Assembly: GCA_964621615.1 (NCBI GenBank)
Contig: CAZUMW010000056.1
Span: 1 to 26,772 of the forward strand
Origin: CAZUMW01 sp964621615
GTDB taxonomy: Bacteria > Desulfobacterota > WTBG01 > CAIYCZ01 > CAIRTM01
Reading direction: 5' to 3'
Length of the DNA stretch: 26,772 nucleotides
The stretch's first letter is position 1. Each line of letters starts with the position of its first letter. The notes beneath the pieces were generated by a model that was given only the letters and a program-made list of their open reading frames with translations, searched no databases and had not been told where the DNA came from. Shown piece after piece: positions 1 to 7,693 of this stretch. The position numbers were made by a program, and so were the translations under genes.

Positions 1-2
1 GG

Positions 3-1346
3 GAGAAGGTGTCATCCGGCAGTATATGGAATGATTATCTAAAGCATAAACATAAAAACGGCCATTTTATCCAGTTTGCCACAACCATAACGCCAATTAA
101 TAATCATGAGGGAAAAATAGTTAATTATATTGCGGTAAGCAGAGACATCACCCGGGAACGACAGCTTGAAGAAAACCTGCGCCAGTCTCAAAAAATGGAG
201 ACAGTGGGCACGCTTGCAGGCGGGGTTGCACACGAGTTCAACAACATTATCGGCGGCATGATGGGCTATACGGAGGTGGCAAAAGATATTGTTTCAGAAC
301 AGCATCCGGCAGCGGAGATACTGGGCAGAATACTGAACCTGGGCAGCCGGGCAAGCGACATTGTCCGGCAGATGCTTGCCTTCAGCCGTGAAAATGAAAC
401 CAGCAGGACGCCCCACCAGCCGCACCTTGCCATTAAAGAGCAGATGAAAATGCTCCGCAATATCATTCCCGCCAACATTGAAATCAGAACCCATATCGAT
501 GAAAAAGTTGGAACTGTCATGGCCGATGCCACGCAGATGCAGCAGGTCGGCATGAACCTGTGCACCAACGCAGTGCATGCCATGGAGGAAAAAGGAGGTG
601 TCTTGGAAATATCCCTCTCCTCTGTGTATCTTGACAAAGAAGCGGTGCAGTCATTTCAAAATCTCGCCCCCGGAAACTATGCAAAACTTACTGTCAGCGA
701 TACCGGACCCGGCATTGACCCTGAAATTATAGACCGTATCTTTGACCCGTTCTTCACGACCAAGGAAGTAAATAAAGGGACCGGATTAGGGCTGTCTGTG
801 GTTGACGGCATTGTCCGGGATCACAGCGGGGCAATTGCGGTTGACAGTGAGCCCGGCAGAGGGACCACATTTACCGTCTTATTGCCGGCAGCAGAATCAG
901 AAAAAGCAGGAGATCATGAAGAGAAACCGGTTGATGTCCCAAAGGGAACAGAGCGCATTCTTCTTGTCGATGATGAAGAGTCTATCATATACACGATGAA
1001 GGTGATCCTTGAACGGCTCGGGTACCGGGTAACGGCGCTGAGCAGCAGCATTGAGGCCCTGCAAACATTTAGAAAATCACCCCGTGAGTTCGATCTTATT
1101 ATTACTGATCTGACCATGCCCCATCTAACGGGTGATACGCTGGCTTCAGAGATACGTGCCATACGTTTTGATATACCGGTAATTCTCATGACCGGCTATA
1201 ACGACATAGTCGACAGCGGCAGGATACGCATGAGCTGCATAAAAGCCTTTATGCCCAAGCCCTGCAAAAAGCCAGACCTTGCCGGGACGATCAGACGTGT
1301 ACTTGATGGAGAGTCAGCTCAAGAACAGCCGCGCTTTACTGACTAA
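3..1346 (+). CDS. Hybrid sensor histidine kinase, PAS-HisKA-HATPase-REC (5' end outside the window)
   Basis: The reading frame is open to the window edge, so the N-terminus is missing; a GTG at 9 is only the first possible start inside the window. Counting from that GTG, residues 1-55 are the end of a PAS/PAC module (closing RDITRERQLEE). The dimerisation/phosphoacceptor helix carries GGVAHEFNN with the phospho-accepting His at about 75. The ATPase domain has the N box (NLCTNAVHAM), G1 (DTGPGID), F box (FDPFFTTK) and G2 (GTGLGLS). A receiver domain follows (about 313-432) with LLVDDEES, the phospho-acceptor Asp in ITDLTMP and Lys in MPKP. The protein should autophosphorylate and pass phosphate to its own receiver, typical of phosphorelay kinases. 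Its input signal cannot be seen. The stop overlaps the stop of the convergent RNase H gene by 4 bp. Kinase class is secure; target unknown. Confidence 0.9.
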   Translation, partial: EKVSSGSIWNDYLKHKHKNGHFIQFATTITPINNHEGKIVNYIAVSRDITRERQLEENLRQSQKMETVGTLAGGVAHEFNNIIGGMMGYTEVAKDIVSEQHPAAEILGRILNLGSRASDIVRQMLAFSRENETSRTPHQPHLAIKEQMKMLRNIIPANIEIRTHIDEKVGTVMADATQMQQVGMNLCTNAVHAMEEKGGVLEISLSSVYLDKEAVQSFQNLAPGNYAKLTVSDTGPGIDPEIIDRIFDPFFTTKEVNKGTGLGLSVVDGIVRDHSGAIAVDSEPGRGTTFTVLLPAAESEKAGDHEEKPVDVPKGTERILLVDDEESIIYTMKVILERLGYRVTALSSSIEALQTFRKSPREFDLIITDLTMPHLTGDTLASEIRAIRFDIPVILMTGYNDIVDSGRIRMSCIKAFMPKPCKKPDLAGTIRRVLDGESAQEQPRFTD

Positions 1347-1840
1347 CAGGAAACATCCCTGCAGGCCGACACCCTTCCCGCCGCTTTCCGGACGATAGAA
1401 CGGGCAATTTTATCTACAGTCCGGTTATGATTTTCCTGCATTGTCTTTTTCCGGTGGGCCTTTATCTTTACACATTCAATGTCCCATTTTCCGCTGTAGT
1501 AAAAAAACGTTTTTAACAGGTCGGCGTTTCGTACTGCAGTCCCTTTTTTTGAAGTAAATGCATTTCCGGTCAACCTTGTTTCCCGGCCCGGCAGATCGAC
1601 GATGTATTGGCTGTCGGTGAACAGCTGTATCTTCCGTTTTTCAGTGACACTGCTTTCAACATACTCAAACGCTTTCACCACTGCAGTCAATTCCATCCGG
1701 TTATGGGTGGTTTTAATGGCTTCTCCCTGCAATAACACGGATTCGCCGTCAGTGAACACCAGTGCCGCCCAGCCGCCGATATGATATTTTGTATGACAGC
1801 TTCCGTCGGTATACATGGATATGGTTGGAGAATTGCTCAT
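1343..1840 (-). CDS. rnhA: Ribonuclease HI family protein
   Basis: A 165-residue protein that should cleave the RNA strand of RNA-DNA hybrids. All the catalytic acids of type 1 RNase H are visible: Asp12 in YTDGSC, Glu50 in NRMELTA, Asp76 in FTDSQYIVD and Asp143 in NRTVDKIAR, with His129 in IKAHRKK matching the mobile catalytic His. Length is close to the usual 150-160. The ATG at 1840 is chosen because the RNase fold begins right after it; another in-frame ATG at 1885 would add 15 residues without family resemblance. The Shine-Dalgarno is weak for both. The C-terminal 15-20 residues are basic and Cys-containing, unlike E. coli RnhA. It meets the hybrid kinase tail-to-tail. It could be a second RNase H paralogue rather than the main one, so the symbol is tentative. 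Confidence 0.85.
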   Translation of the reverse strand: MSNSPTISMYTDGSCHTKYHIGGWAALVFTDGESVLLQGEAIKTTHNRMELTAVVKAFEYVESSVTEKRKIQLFTDSQYIVDLPGRETRLTGNAFTSKKGTAVRNADLLKTFFYYSGKWDIECVKIKAHRKKTMQENHNRTVDKIARSIVRKAAGRVSACRDVSC

Positions 1841-2017
1841 GTTATACTGTCCAGCATATACATCCTGTATAACGATGCCCGGCACAGGCTGTTACCAGGA
1901 CGACTCTCACGCACTTAAGCCACGGCATTTGATCCTCACTGTATGAAGATGCTGTATCCTGAAATTGATGAATGAATACCGCTTTGACGGCTACGTCGCG
2001 AGCTGCAAGGCCGGCTG

Positions 2018-2266
2018 TCAAAACCATCGCTGCCATCGCGAAAACCCGAACGGCTTCCTGAAAAAGCCGTCGTTAAAAAAAAGATCGCTGCTGTGGTAAA
2101 AATCCTTATCCGATTTACGCATTTCATGACCGATATAGATTGCCGATACGCCCGCCATAAAAATCATGGCTGCAATAAGGGCTACCAGTATTTCAGGCAC
2201 CGCGAGAACAAGTATTCCCAGAAGAATTAACAATAGCCCGGGAACATAATACGCAAATGTACTCAT
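2018..2266 (-). CDS. Small membrane protein, hypothetical
   Basis: An 82-residue protein with a very strong Shine-Dalgarno (GGGAGGTG, 7 bases before the ATG), which makes it a convincing gene. Residues 5-45 are almost entirely hydrophobic and broken once by Pro-Glu (AVPEILVALIAAM), giving two short membrane segments. The C-terminal 35 residues are polar and aromatic-rich (DLFFNDGFFRKPFGFSRW) and should face the cytoplasm or lie on the membrane surface. It follows Hsp20 on the same strand but is separated from it by a strong terminator, so it is probably transcribed independently. I do not recognise the family; small proteins with a hydrophobic hairpin often accompany stress genes, but no function is claimed. 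Confidence 0.7.
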   Translation of the reverse strand: MSTFAYYVPGLLLILLGILVLAVPEILVALIAAMIFMAGVSAIYIGHEMRKSDKDFYHSSDLFFNDGFFRKPFGFSRWQRWF

Positions 2267-2330
2267 ATGAATTCACCTCCCTTTGCCTGCCGCCTGAATA
2301 ATCATTCATTGCTTTCCGTTAACGCAATCG

Positions 2331-2360
2331 AAAAAGGGGAGCTGTCGCACGCTCCCCCCT
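2331..2360 (-). terminator. Rho-independent terminator after hsp20
   Basis: Read on the minus strand, GGGGAGC pairs with GCTCCCC across an 8-base loop and is followed directly by TTTTT. It begins about 30 bases past the Hsp20 stop codon and is a textbook intrinsic terminator for that gene. Confidence 0.8.
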
Positions 2361-2391
2361 TCCTCCTTCTTTCTGCGGGCATACCCGCTGA

Positions 2392-2832
2392 TCACTTAAT
2401 GGGTATCGCCTTTGCCTGTTCTGCCTTCGGTGCGGGCACTGCAAGCTCCAGCACGCCGTCATGATACTTTGCTTCGATGTCTTTTTCGGTCACCCCTTCA
2501 GGAACCCTGAAGCTGCGCTCAAAGCTGCCGTAGGCCCGCTCGATCCGGTGGTAGTTCTGCTTTTTGTCCTCGTGCTCGGAATGCCGCTCGCCTCTCAGGG
2601 TGAGATAGCCGTCATGAAGCTCCACCGTAATATCATCCTTTTTGACTCCCGGCAAATCAGCGGTTATGTGGTATTTACCGTTCTTTTCCTCGATGTCGAC
2701 TGCAGGGTTCCAGCTCCGGTCGGCTGAAAACAGAAAATCATCGTCTTCGTTGAACCACCGATCAATATCGTCGCGCCAGCGTCTCAGCAGTCCCTCAAAA
2801 GGTCTGTTGTTTGTCCATCGGGTGATAGCCAT
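2392..2832 (-). CDS. Small heat shock protein, Hsp20/alpha-crystallin family
   Basis: A 146-residue ATP-independent holdase chaperone that binds unfolding proteins in the cytoplasm. The N-terminal arm (residues 1-40) is aromatic and charged (RRWRDDIDRWF), as is usual for class A bacterial sHSPs. The alpha-crystallin domain (about 42-135) contains WNPAVDIEE, the ADLPGVKKDDI segment, LTLRGER and the signature YHDGVLELAVP. The tail ends with AKAIPIK, whose I-P-I is the I-x-I motif that docks subunits together in the oligomer. The start is the ATG at 2832 because AAAGGAGGTG lies 8 bases before it; an upstream in-frame GTG overlaps this ribosome binding site and is rejected. It lies close to groESL on the same strand. 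No CIRCE element or sigma-32 promoter was recognised upstream. Confidence 0.93.
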   Translation of the reverse strand: MAITRWTNNRPFEGLLRRWRDDIDRWFNEDDDFLFSADRSWNPAVDIEEKNGKYHITADLPGVKKDDITVELHDGYLTLRGERHSEHEDKKQNYHRIERAYGSFERSFRVPEGVTEKDIEAKYHDGVLELAVPAPKAEQAKAIPIK

Positions 2833-3013
2833 AACACACACCTCCTTTCACTCTGAACACGGTTTAGTTAGTGGTTTTGTAATGATATCCTTTAACCCTG
2901 CGGCGTTTCGCCGCTTTATTCCCGTTTCTGTTTAAAAGATAAGCATCTTACGTATACAGTCAAGAGGTTCGTCTGTTCCGCCATAGGTGTTGTGCCTCTA
3001 TACAATCGGCCAT

Positions 3014-3199
3014 TCAGAAAAGTGTGTTTGCCAGACAGGCATAATAAAAATCCGTCAATATAGTATGCATCGAATAGCTTCCTGTACAAAACAGGAAGAA
3101 GGCAAATAACAAAATTAATAAAATTCCTGTTGATGCCGGCGGGAATTCATCCAGCATATGCTCGCTTTCTTTATGAAGTGCAGCCAACCACTCTTTCAT
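3014..3199 (-). CDS. Short single-pass membrane protein, hypothetical
   Basis: A possible 61-residue protein starting at the ATG at 3199, preceded by AGGAAA at a workable distance. It has a charged N-terminal helix (MKEWLAALHKESEHM), then a clear membrane segment (STGILLILLFAFFLFC) and a short tail with several aromatic residues. The frame stays open further upstream to an ATG at 3283, but that extension lacks a ribosome binding site. It lies between groEL and hsp20 on the same strand. I do not recognise it; the amphipathic-then-hydrophobic pattern with an SD argues for a real gene, but shortness keeps confidence low. Confidence 0.4.
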   Translation of the reverse strand: MKEWLAALHKESEHMLDEFPPASTGILLILLFAFFLFCTGSYSMHTILTDFYYACLANTLF

Positions 3200-3543
3200 A
3201 GTATTTCCTGAACTGAATTTTTTTTCATAGATACATGCGCCCAGCACACCGGCATCATCATGAATTTGAGCGGATTTGTACATTTCATAGGCTTCACCAG
3301 GAGGGTGAAGTTAAATGTACACCTCGGAAGCCGCCATGGATGGCGGCTGAGAATGAGCGAAAAGCTATTATGATGCCGGTGCTGCGTATTTATATGAGCT
3401 CCTTATTACTATATCGATAAAAAAACTGCTTCATCTCTTCTCTCCAAACACACCAGCCGCAAAGCAAGGGTGTAAACGTCTGTGTGTATGGTGATCCGGG
3501 CAGCGGTATCCATACGGCACAGCTCCCCGGAGCGGCCCACGGC
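3200..3543. other. Gene-free stretch downstream of groEL with two hairpins
   Basis: No convincing gene lies here. Two short inverted repeats are visible: CTTCACC/GGTGAAG with a 5-base loop near 3293-3311, and AGCCGCCAT/ATGGCGGCT with a 2-base loop at 3329-3348. Neither is followed by a clean T-run on either strand. A run of seven T on the minus strand (about 3418-3424) lies some 120 bases past the groEL stop without an obvious strong stem before it. Transcripts from groEL may end in this region, but the exact site is not determined. Confidence 0.4.
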
Positions 3544-5169
3544 TTAGTAGTCCATATCCGGCGGCATTGCGGGACCGGCTTTTCCTTTCTTTTCAGGCTT
3601 TTCGGCAATCATGGCCTCTGTCGTGATCAACAGCGAGGCAACGCTTGCCGCATTCTGCAGCGCGCACCTGACTACTTTTGTGGGATCGATAACCCCTGAG
3701 GTTACCAGATCTTCATACTCCTCAGTCTGTGCGTTGAAGCCGAATGAATCGCTGCCTTCTTTGACCCGCTCAATAACGATAGAGCCGTCAAATCCTGCGT
3801 TTTGGGCAATGTGCCGCAGCGGCTGGACAAGGGCTTTCCGAATAATATCCACTCCGAGCCGCTGCTCCCTGTCATCAAGCGTAAGCCCCTCAAGCGCTTT
3901 CAGGCTCCGCACCAGCGCGACGCCGCCTCCCGGCACGATGCCTTCTTCGACTGCCGCCCGGGTCGCATGCAGAGCGTCTTCAACGCGGGCTTTCTTTTCC
4001 TTCATTTCGGTTTCAGTTGATGCGCCGACATTGATCACCGCAACGCCCCCGACGATTTTCGCCAGCCGCTCCTGCAGCTTTTCGCGGTCATAATCGGAGG
4101 TGGTCTCATCGATCTGGGCCCGAATCTGCTTTACGCGGGCCTCAATGGCGCTTCTGTCCCCGGCACCCTCGATAATAGTGGTATTATCTTTATCAATGCT
4201 CACCCGCTTTGCGGTCCCGAGGTCGTCAATGCCGATCGATTCGAGCTTGATGCCCAGGTCCTCGGCAATCATTTTACCACCGGTAAGCACCGCAATATCC
4301 TCCAGCATCGCCTTGCGGCGATCGCCGAACCCGGGGGCTTTTACCGCGCAGACCCTGAGGGTGCCGCGAAGCTTGTTGACAACCAGCGTTGCAAGTGCTT
4401 CGCCCTCAACGTCCTCGGCGATGATCAGAAACGGCTTGCCGCTTTGTGCCACTTTTTCAAGTATCGGAAGCAGGTCTTTCATGCTGCTGATCTTTTTCTC
4501 ATGGATCAGGATGTAGCAGTCCTCAAGCGATGCCTCCATCCGCTCGGAATCTGTCACAAAGTAAGGCGAAAGGTAGCCGCGGTCAAACTGCATACCTTCG
4601 ACAACGTCGAGGCTCGTTTCCATGCTTTTTGACTCCTCTACCGTTATCACCCCTTCCTTGCCGACCTTGTCCATAGCCTCCGCAATAATGGTGCCGATGG
4701 TTTCATCGCTGTTGGCGGATATCGTTCCGACCTGAGCAATCTCCTTTTTATCATTTATATCCTTGCTCAAATCCTGCAGGTGCGCGACGATTTTTTCAAC
4801 CGCTTTGTCAGCGCCCCGCTTGAGCTCCATGGGATTATGCCCGGCCGCTACCAGCTTGCTTCCCTCGGTGAAAATCGCCTGCGCGAGGACCGTTGCCGTT
4901 GTCGTGCCGTCGCCGGCGACATCGCTCGTTTTGCTGGCAACCTCCTTCACCATCTGGGCTCCCATGTTTTCGAATTTGTCCTCAAGCTCTATTTCTTTTG
5001 CCACGGTTACGCCGTCCTTTGTCACCGTTGGTGAGCCGAAGCTTTTTTCCAGAATAACATTTCTTCCCCGCGGCCCCAGCGTCACCTTGACGGCATTTGC
5101 AAGAGTATCGACGCCGTGCAAAATAGCATTTCTTCCCTGCTGATCGAATTTAATTTCTTTTGCGGACAT
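3544..5169 (-). CDS. groEL: Chaperonin GroEL (Hsp60)
   Basis: A 541-residue cytosolic chaperonin subunit that forms the double heptameric ring and folds client proteins with GroES and ATP. The sequence is full length and typical: start MSAKEIKFDQQGR, ATP-site segment LGPRGRNVILEKSFG, the phosphate-binding loop VAGDGTTTATVLA with the catalytic-site Asp, the apical domain around the middle, and VPGGGVALVRS near the C-terminus. AAGGAGGAG sits just before the ATG. It follows groES with a 31-bp gap, the standard order for one operon. The C-terminus ends KKGKAGPAMPPDMDY rather than in Gly-Gly-Met repeats, so the flexible tail inside the cavity differs from E. coli; such tails are seen in other bacteria and do not imply loss of function. 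Confidence 0.98.
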   Translation of the reverse strand: MSAKEIKFDQQGRNAILHGVDTLANAVKVTLGPRGRNVILEKSFGSPTVTKDGVTVAKEIELEDKFENMGAQMVKEVASKTSDVAGDGTTTATVLAQAIFTEGSKLVAAGHNPMELKRGADKAVEKIVAHLQDLSKDINDKKEIAQVGTISANSDETIGTIIAEAMDKVGKEGVITVEESKSMETSLDVVEGMQFDRGYLSPYFVTDSERMEASLEDCYILIHEKKISSMKDLLPILEKVAQSGKPFLIIAEDVEGEALATLVVNKLRGTLRVCAVKAPGFGDRRKAMLEDIAVLTGGKMIAEDLGIKLESIGIDDLGTAKRVSIDKDNTTIIEGAGDRSAIEARVKQIRAQIDETTSDYDREKLQERLAKIVGGVAVINVGASTETEMKEKKARVEDALHATRAAVEEGIVPGGGVALVRSLKALEGLTLDDREQRLGVDIIRKALVQPLRHIAQNAGFDGSIVIERVKEGSDSFGFNAQTEEYEDLVTSGVIDPTKVVRCALQNAASVASLLITTEAMIAEKPEKKGKAGPAMPPDMDY

Positions 5170-5200
5170 ATTGAGCTCCTCCTTATATGGTGAAACCGTG

Positions 5201-5491
5201 TTATTCTTCTATTACTCCCATAATATCATCTTCCCGCATGATAACATGCTCTTCCCCGTCGAGCTGGACTTCGTTTCCGGACCATTTGGCAAAAAGTATC
5301 CGGTCCCCCTCACGCACATCAGGGGCTCTCCTGGAACCGTCGTCAAGGATTTTTCCATCACCCACGGCAACAACCCTTCCCTCCATCGGCTTTTCTTTTG
5401 CAGTATCCGGAATAATGATTCCCCCTTTTGTCTTTTCCTCTGCTTCGATGCGCTTTACCAGAATACGATCATGCAGCGGTTTAATCTTCAT
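5201..5491 (-). CDS. groES: Co-chaperonin GroES (Hsp10)
   Basis: A 96-residue co-chaperonin that caps the GroEL ring. It starts MKIKPLHDRILVKRIE and contains the mobile loop region EEKTKGGIIIPDTAKEKP, which binds the GroEL apical domain, then GRVVAVGDGK and the C-terminal VQLDGEEHVIMREDDIMGV. The ATG at 5491 is chosen because AGGAGG lies 5-6 bases before it and family alignment begins there; an in-frame extension to 5515 is not supported. It is the first gene of groES-groEL. No CIRCE inverted repeat is visible upstream, so HrcA control is not supported by the sequence. Confidence 0.97.
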   Translation of the reverse strand: MKIKPLHDRILVKRIEAEEKTKGGIIIPDTAKEKPMEGRVVAVGDGKILDDGSRRAPDVREGDRILFAKWSGNEVQLDGEEHVIMREDDIMGVIEE

Positions 5492-6087
5492 ACGGTTCCT
5501 CCTTGTTTCTGCCATGCATACGGCGGTTATCGTTTTCTACCTGCCACACTATTCTGCATCTTCTAAATGATTCACCTGTCCGTGCAGGCATTTCACTGAA
5601 AATGACAGAGCTCATCGCTAATTATGTGTATATGCGGTAATTAATGCTCCTCGTGGTTCTAAAGGACGCGCGGGGAGTTGTTCACAACATGACTAATATT
5701 CTGTGCTCTCCTGACAAAATAATTAATCATCCTGCTTGAGAGGTAGGATGTTTCTCTCTGGCTGACTCAAAAAATAATTTTTTTTTTCTGTAAGTCAAGC
5801 CCGGGGATTAAAAAAATATTTTTTATCGCTGCGTGTGACATGATGCTCACTGTACTGCAGTTCAAATTTGACTTAGCGAACAATCCACATCTGTACCCAG
5901 CCATAAAATACCAAGCAATGAGGCACCGTTTCCGGCAAATAACATATTAAGATATATGGATGACATGAGGAAGGGCGGGCCCATTGTAAAAACATGTTTT
6001 CATTTCGCTGTCAAGAACGGCAGGCCCGGCTGGGGATATAAAATAGTGTGGAAGCGCTGTCGCGGACAGCTATGATACCTAAAGGAT
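5492..6087. other. Gene-free stretch upstream of groES
   Basis: About 600 bp without a convincing gene, more AT-rich than the flanks, with long A/T runs near 5770-5825. Small inverted repeats are present: GTTGT/ACAAC around 5688, CATCCT/AGGATG around 5728-5750, and GCTGTC/GACAGC at about 6056-6070 just beyond the 3' end of the bilin-reductase-like gene. The groES promoter must lie here, but no consensus I could defend was found, and there is no CIRCE element. Confidence 0.4.
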
Positions 6088-6783
6088 TCACATCCCAAAG
6101 TGCATATCCATTGAGCGCTCAAGCCCTCCTTTTTCGCCGAACAGCATTTTCCATACGCGCACGCCCGGATCATGATCCACAAGGGTTTTCAGATAATTAT
6201 CAAAGACCGTTTTCGTGCGCTCAAGCGCTTCGCCTGATTGCGGTTCGGCCTGCTCGACCAGGTCGCAAAACATAGTTAAATACGTCATGAACAGGCGGGC
6301 TGCACACGCATCAAGCTCCGGCGGGATCACAACCTGACAGGCGGCTTTTGAAAAAACCTCCTGCACGCCGCCGGACTGCTTTTTCGTGTACTTCATGAGG
6401 TCCTGAAACGAATCCCGCACAGCGATCATTCGATCAAAAAGCTCAGAATCATCATGATGGGTTTTGCCGGTACGGTGTATGTCGACAATGACCATTTTTC
6501 TACGCCCGGTACACATAACCTCTCCGGCAAAAACCGGCAGGTCATACTCCACCCGCGGGCGAATAAACATCGAATAAACGGAAAAATATACGGGGAGCCG
6601 GGGCCGGATAAATACCGCGCGCAACAGTTTTTCCGAGCTGTATACTTCACCGTCAATGCGCATAAGCTTCAAAGATCGCCACGGCCGCTCGGGAAAAGGA
6701 TGTTTCAGTGAAACAGGGGTGAGATCAAATCTCTTCCTGAGCTCAGCCTGTGCGGAATGGTGAATGTGCGTAAGCAGTGACAT
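6088..6783 (-). CDS. Ferredoxin-dependent bilin reductase-like protein (HY2/PcyA superfamily, divergent)
   Basis: A 231-residue soluble protein, the right length for the family that reduces biliverdin to phytobilins with ferredoxin electrons. Resemblance to PcyA lies in two blocks. Near residue 75, MFIRPRVEYDLPVFAGEVM matches the PcyA pattern MFPxP..YxLPxFGxDIV, and IVDIHRTG matches its following I-x-D-x-x-x-T. At the C-terminus, HDPGVRVWKMLFGEKGGLER followed by SMDMHF matches the family ending with D-x-x-R, FGE, ER and a final F. Of the PcyA catalytic residues, Asp105 falls on Glu (AGE) and His88 on Val by my alignment, so the chemistry may differ. ATG at 6783 gives a 5-base spacer to a GGGGGG Shine-Dalgarno; ATG at 6786 is also possible. 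A MITE-like element lies directly upstream. No haem oxygenase or phytochrome is in view. It could be a related, non-reductase fold member. Confidence 0.5.
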   Translation of the reverse strand: MSLLTHIHHSAQAELRKRFDLTPVSLKHPFPERPWRSLKLMRIDGEVYSSEKLLRAVFIRPRLPVYFSVYSMFIRPRVEYDLPVFAGEVMCTGRRKMVIVDIHRTGKTHHDDSELFDRMIAVRDSFQDLMKYTKKQSGGVQEVFSKAACQVVIPPELDACAARLFMTYLTMFCDLVEQAEPQSGEALERTKTVFDNYLKTLVDHDPGVRVWKMLFGEKGGLERSMDMHFGM

Positions 6784-6786
6784 CAT

Positions 6787-6795
6787 ATCCCCCCA
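6787..6795. repeat. Target-site duplication, proximal copy (element A)
   Basis: ATCCCCCCA directly abuts the left end of element A and matches ATCCCTCCA at the right end in 8 of 9 positions. Read on the minus strand it is the G-rich ribosome binding site of the bilin-reductase-like gene. Confidence 0.65.
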
Positions 6796-7078
6796 CAAAC
6801 GTATCCAAAATAAATGAAAACATTGAACAAAAGCCGGTTCGGGCGGGTCTCTGCGCAGCCGCCGCGATATAAAACCTCATTTCATGGACAGCCCGATGCC
6901 GCTGCGTGTTACTGCGCAACAGGCATTGTGCAGGAATTGTCCCGGGCAGCACCGTCCGCCGGGCCTGTGTGTACTGAAATATAACGGCACATGCCGCTGC
7001 ATAACCTTTTGAACGTGTTGCGGGGGCTGTGCAGAGACCCGCCCGAACCGGCTTCGTAAGTTATTTTTGACAGTACTG
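6796..7078 (-). mobile_element. MITE-like element, copy A (283 bp, non-autonomous)
   Basis: The reverse complement aligns end to end with element B at 15421-15704, at roughly four-fifths identity by eye in the core, and has nearly the same length (283 versus 284 bp). Ends are 5'-CA...TG-3'. Outer inverted repeats follow the pattern CAnnnGTGTCCAAAATAA (here CAAACGTATCCAAAATAA and CAGTACTGTCAAAAATAA). About 25-40 bp further in is a stronger inverted repeat, AAGCCGGTTCGGGCGGGTCT at 6831 and its complement ending at 7054, continuing as CTGCGCAGCC/CTGCACAGCC. No open reading frame of transposase type is present, so movement would need a transposase in trans. It is flanked by a 9-bp near-perfect duplication. 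Confidence 0.8.
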
Positions 7079-7087
7079 ATCCCTCCA
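7079..7087. repeat. Target-site duplication, distal copy (element A)
   Basis: ATCCCTCCA at the right end of element A, one mismatch from the copy at 6787-6795. Read on the minus strand it is TGGAGGGAT, a better Shine-Dalgarno than the gene-proximal copy, so it may preserve the original ribosome binding site sequence. Confidence 0.6.
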
Positions 7088-7264
7088 TTTAGTGGAAAAA
7101 AAACAGGCCTGAAAAGGGCTGAACCGGTCCAATAGCATATACCCCGTGCTGCTTTTCTGTAAAGAAAACTTTCCAGCCAACCGGGATATCTGTAAAACCC
7201 CTTAAAATGAGGACACATTAATGAGAGGTAAGATGGAATATTGTGACGTGAAGTGTGCCGGTTT

Positions 7265-7567
7265 TTATTCAGCAAGACAGGCATCCCGCACAGCACGCTG
7301 AAGCGGCTCCTGCATGATACCGAGAATCATATCCCGCTTTTCCCCCTCAACTTCGACCGTCTCCCACTTGTCAAAAAGGTAAAAAAGCGGCCCCCAGTGT
7401 ACGATATTGTCGGAAACCGGATCGTAATGCACTTCGTGCAGAAACAGTTCCTGCCCCGGCATCAGCTCATATGCCACATTTTTGATTTTCATGGTCTTTT
7501 CAGTATCACAGATTCTGTCCGGGGGCATAGGCGTCAGGGACATTGCAACCTGGGTATATAAAACCAT
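7265..7567 (-). CDS. Hypothetical protein, 100 residues
   Basis: I do not recognise this protein. It is acidic and mixed, with no membrane segment or signal peptide; the conserved-looking core is AYELMPGQELFLHEVHYDP followed by HWGPLFYLFDKWE, and the C-terminus RAVRDACLAE looks helical. The ATG at 7567 has AGTAGG at a suitable distance; ATGs at 7543 and 7492 would remove 8 or 25 residues and the last of these begins the more protein-like part. It lies between the zinc-ribbon/EIIA gene (126 bp gap) and the bilin-reductase-like gene, all on the minus strand. Without the inserted element the gap to the bilin-reductase-like gene would be only about 190 bp. Confidence 0.6.
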   Translation of the reverse strand: MVLYTQVAMSLTPMPPDRICDTEKTMKIKNVAYELMPGQELFLHEVHYDPVSDNIVHWGPLFYLFDKWETVEVEGEKRDMILGIMQEPLQRAVRDACLAE

Positions 7568-7693
7568 ACAACCTACTAAATATGGGTATATAGCATATTG
7601 CAGCTACCATTTGTAGTGTTTTTTTTATTTTTTTGGCCGGTGGAATCAGGATGGATTATTCCCCGGTGCCGGCAGGTACAAATTACGAATGTA

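Noticed and set aside
3329..3348. AGCCGCCAT/ATGGCGGCT hairpin as groEL terminator
   Set aside because: Stem is good but no T-run follows on either strand and it is about 200 bp from the groEL stop.
5836..5858. TGTGACATGATGCTCAC as a third copy of the operator
   Set aside because: Only one half site matches; the second half is imperfect and wrongly spaced, and no -24/-12 element follows.
5492..5900. CIRCE element or sigma-32 promoter before groES
   Set aside because: Looked for TTAGCACTC-N9-GAGTGCTAA and for TTGAAA with a CCCCAT-type -10; neither was found.
5957..6076. 39-residue plus-strand frame beginning ATGGATGACATGAGG
   Set aside because: No Shine-Dalgarno, no recognisable composition, and it runs into the 3' end of the convergent gene.
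6877..7296. 139-residue minus-strand frame through MITE-like element A
   Set aside because: Runs across the element boundary, lacks an SD, is not kept as a coding frame in copy B and does not resemble a transposase.
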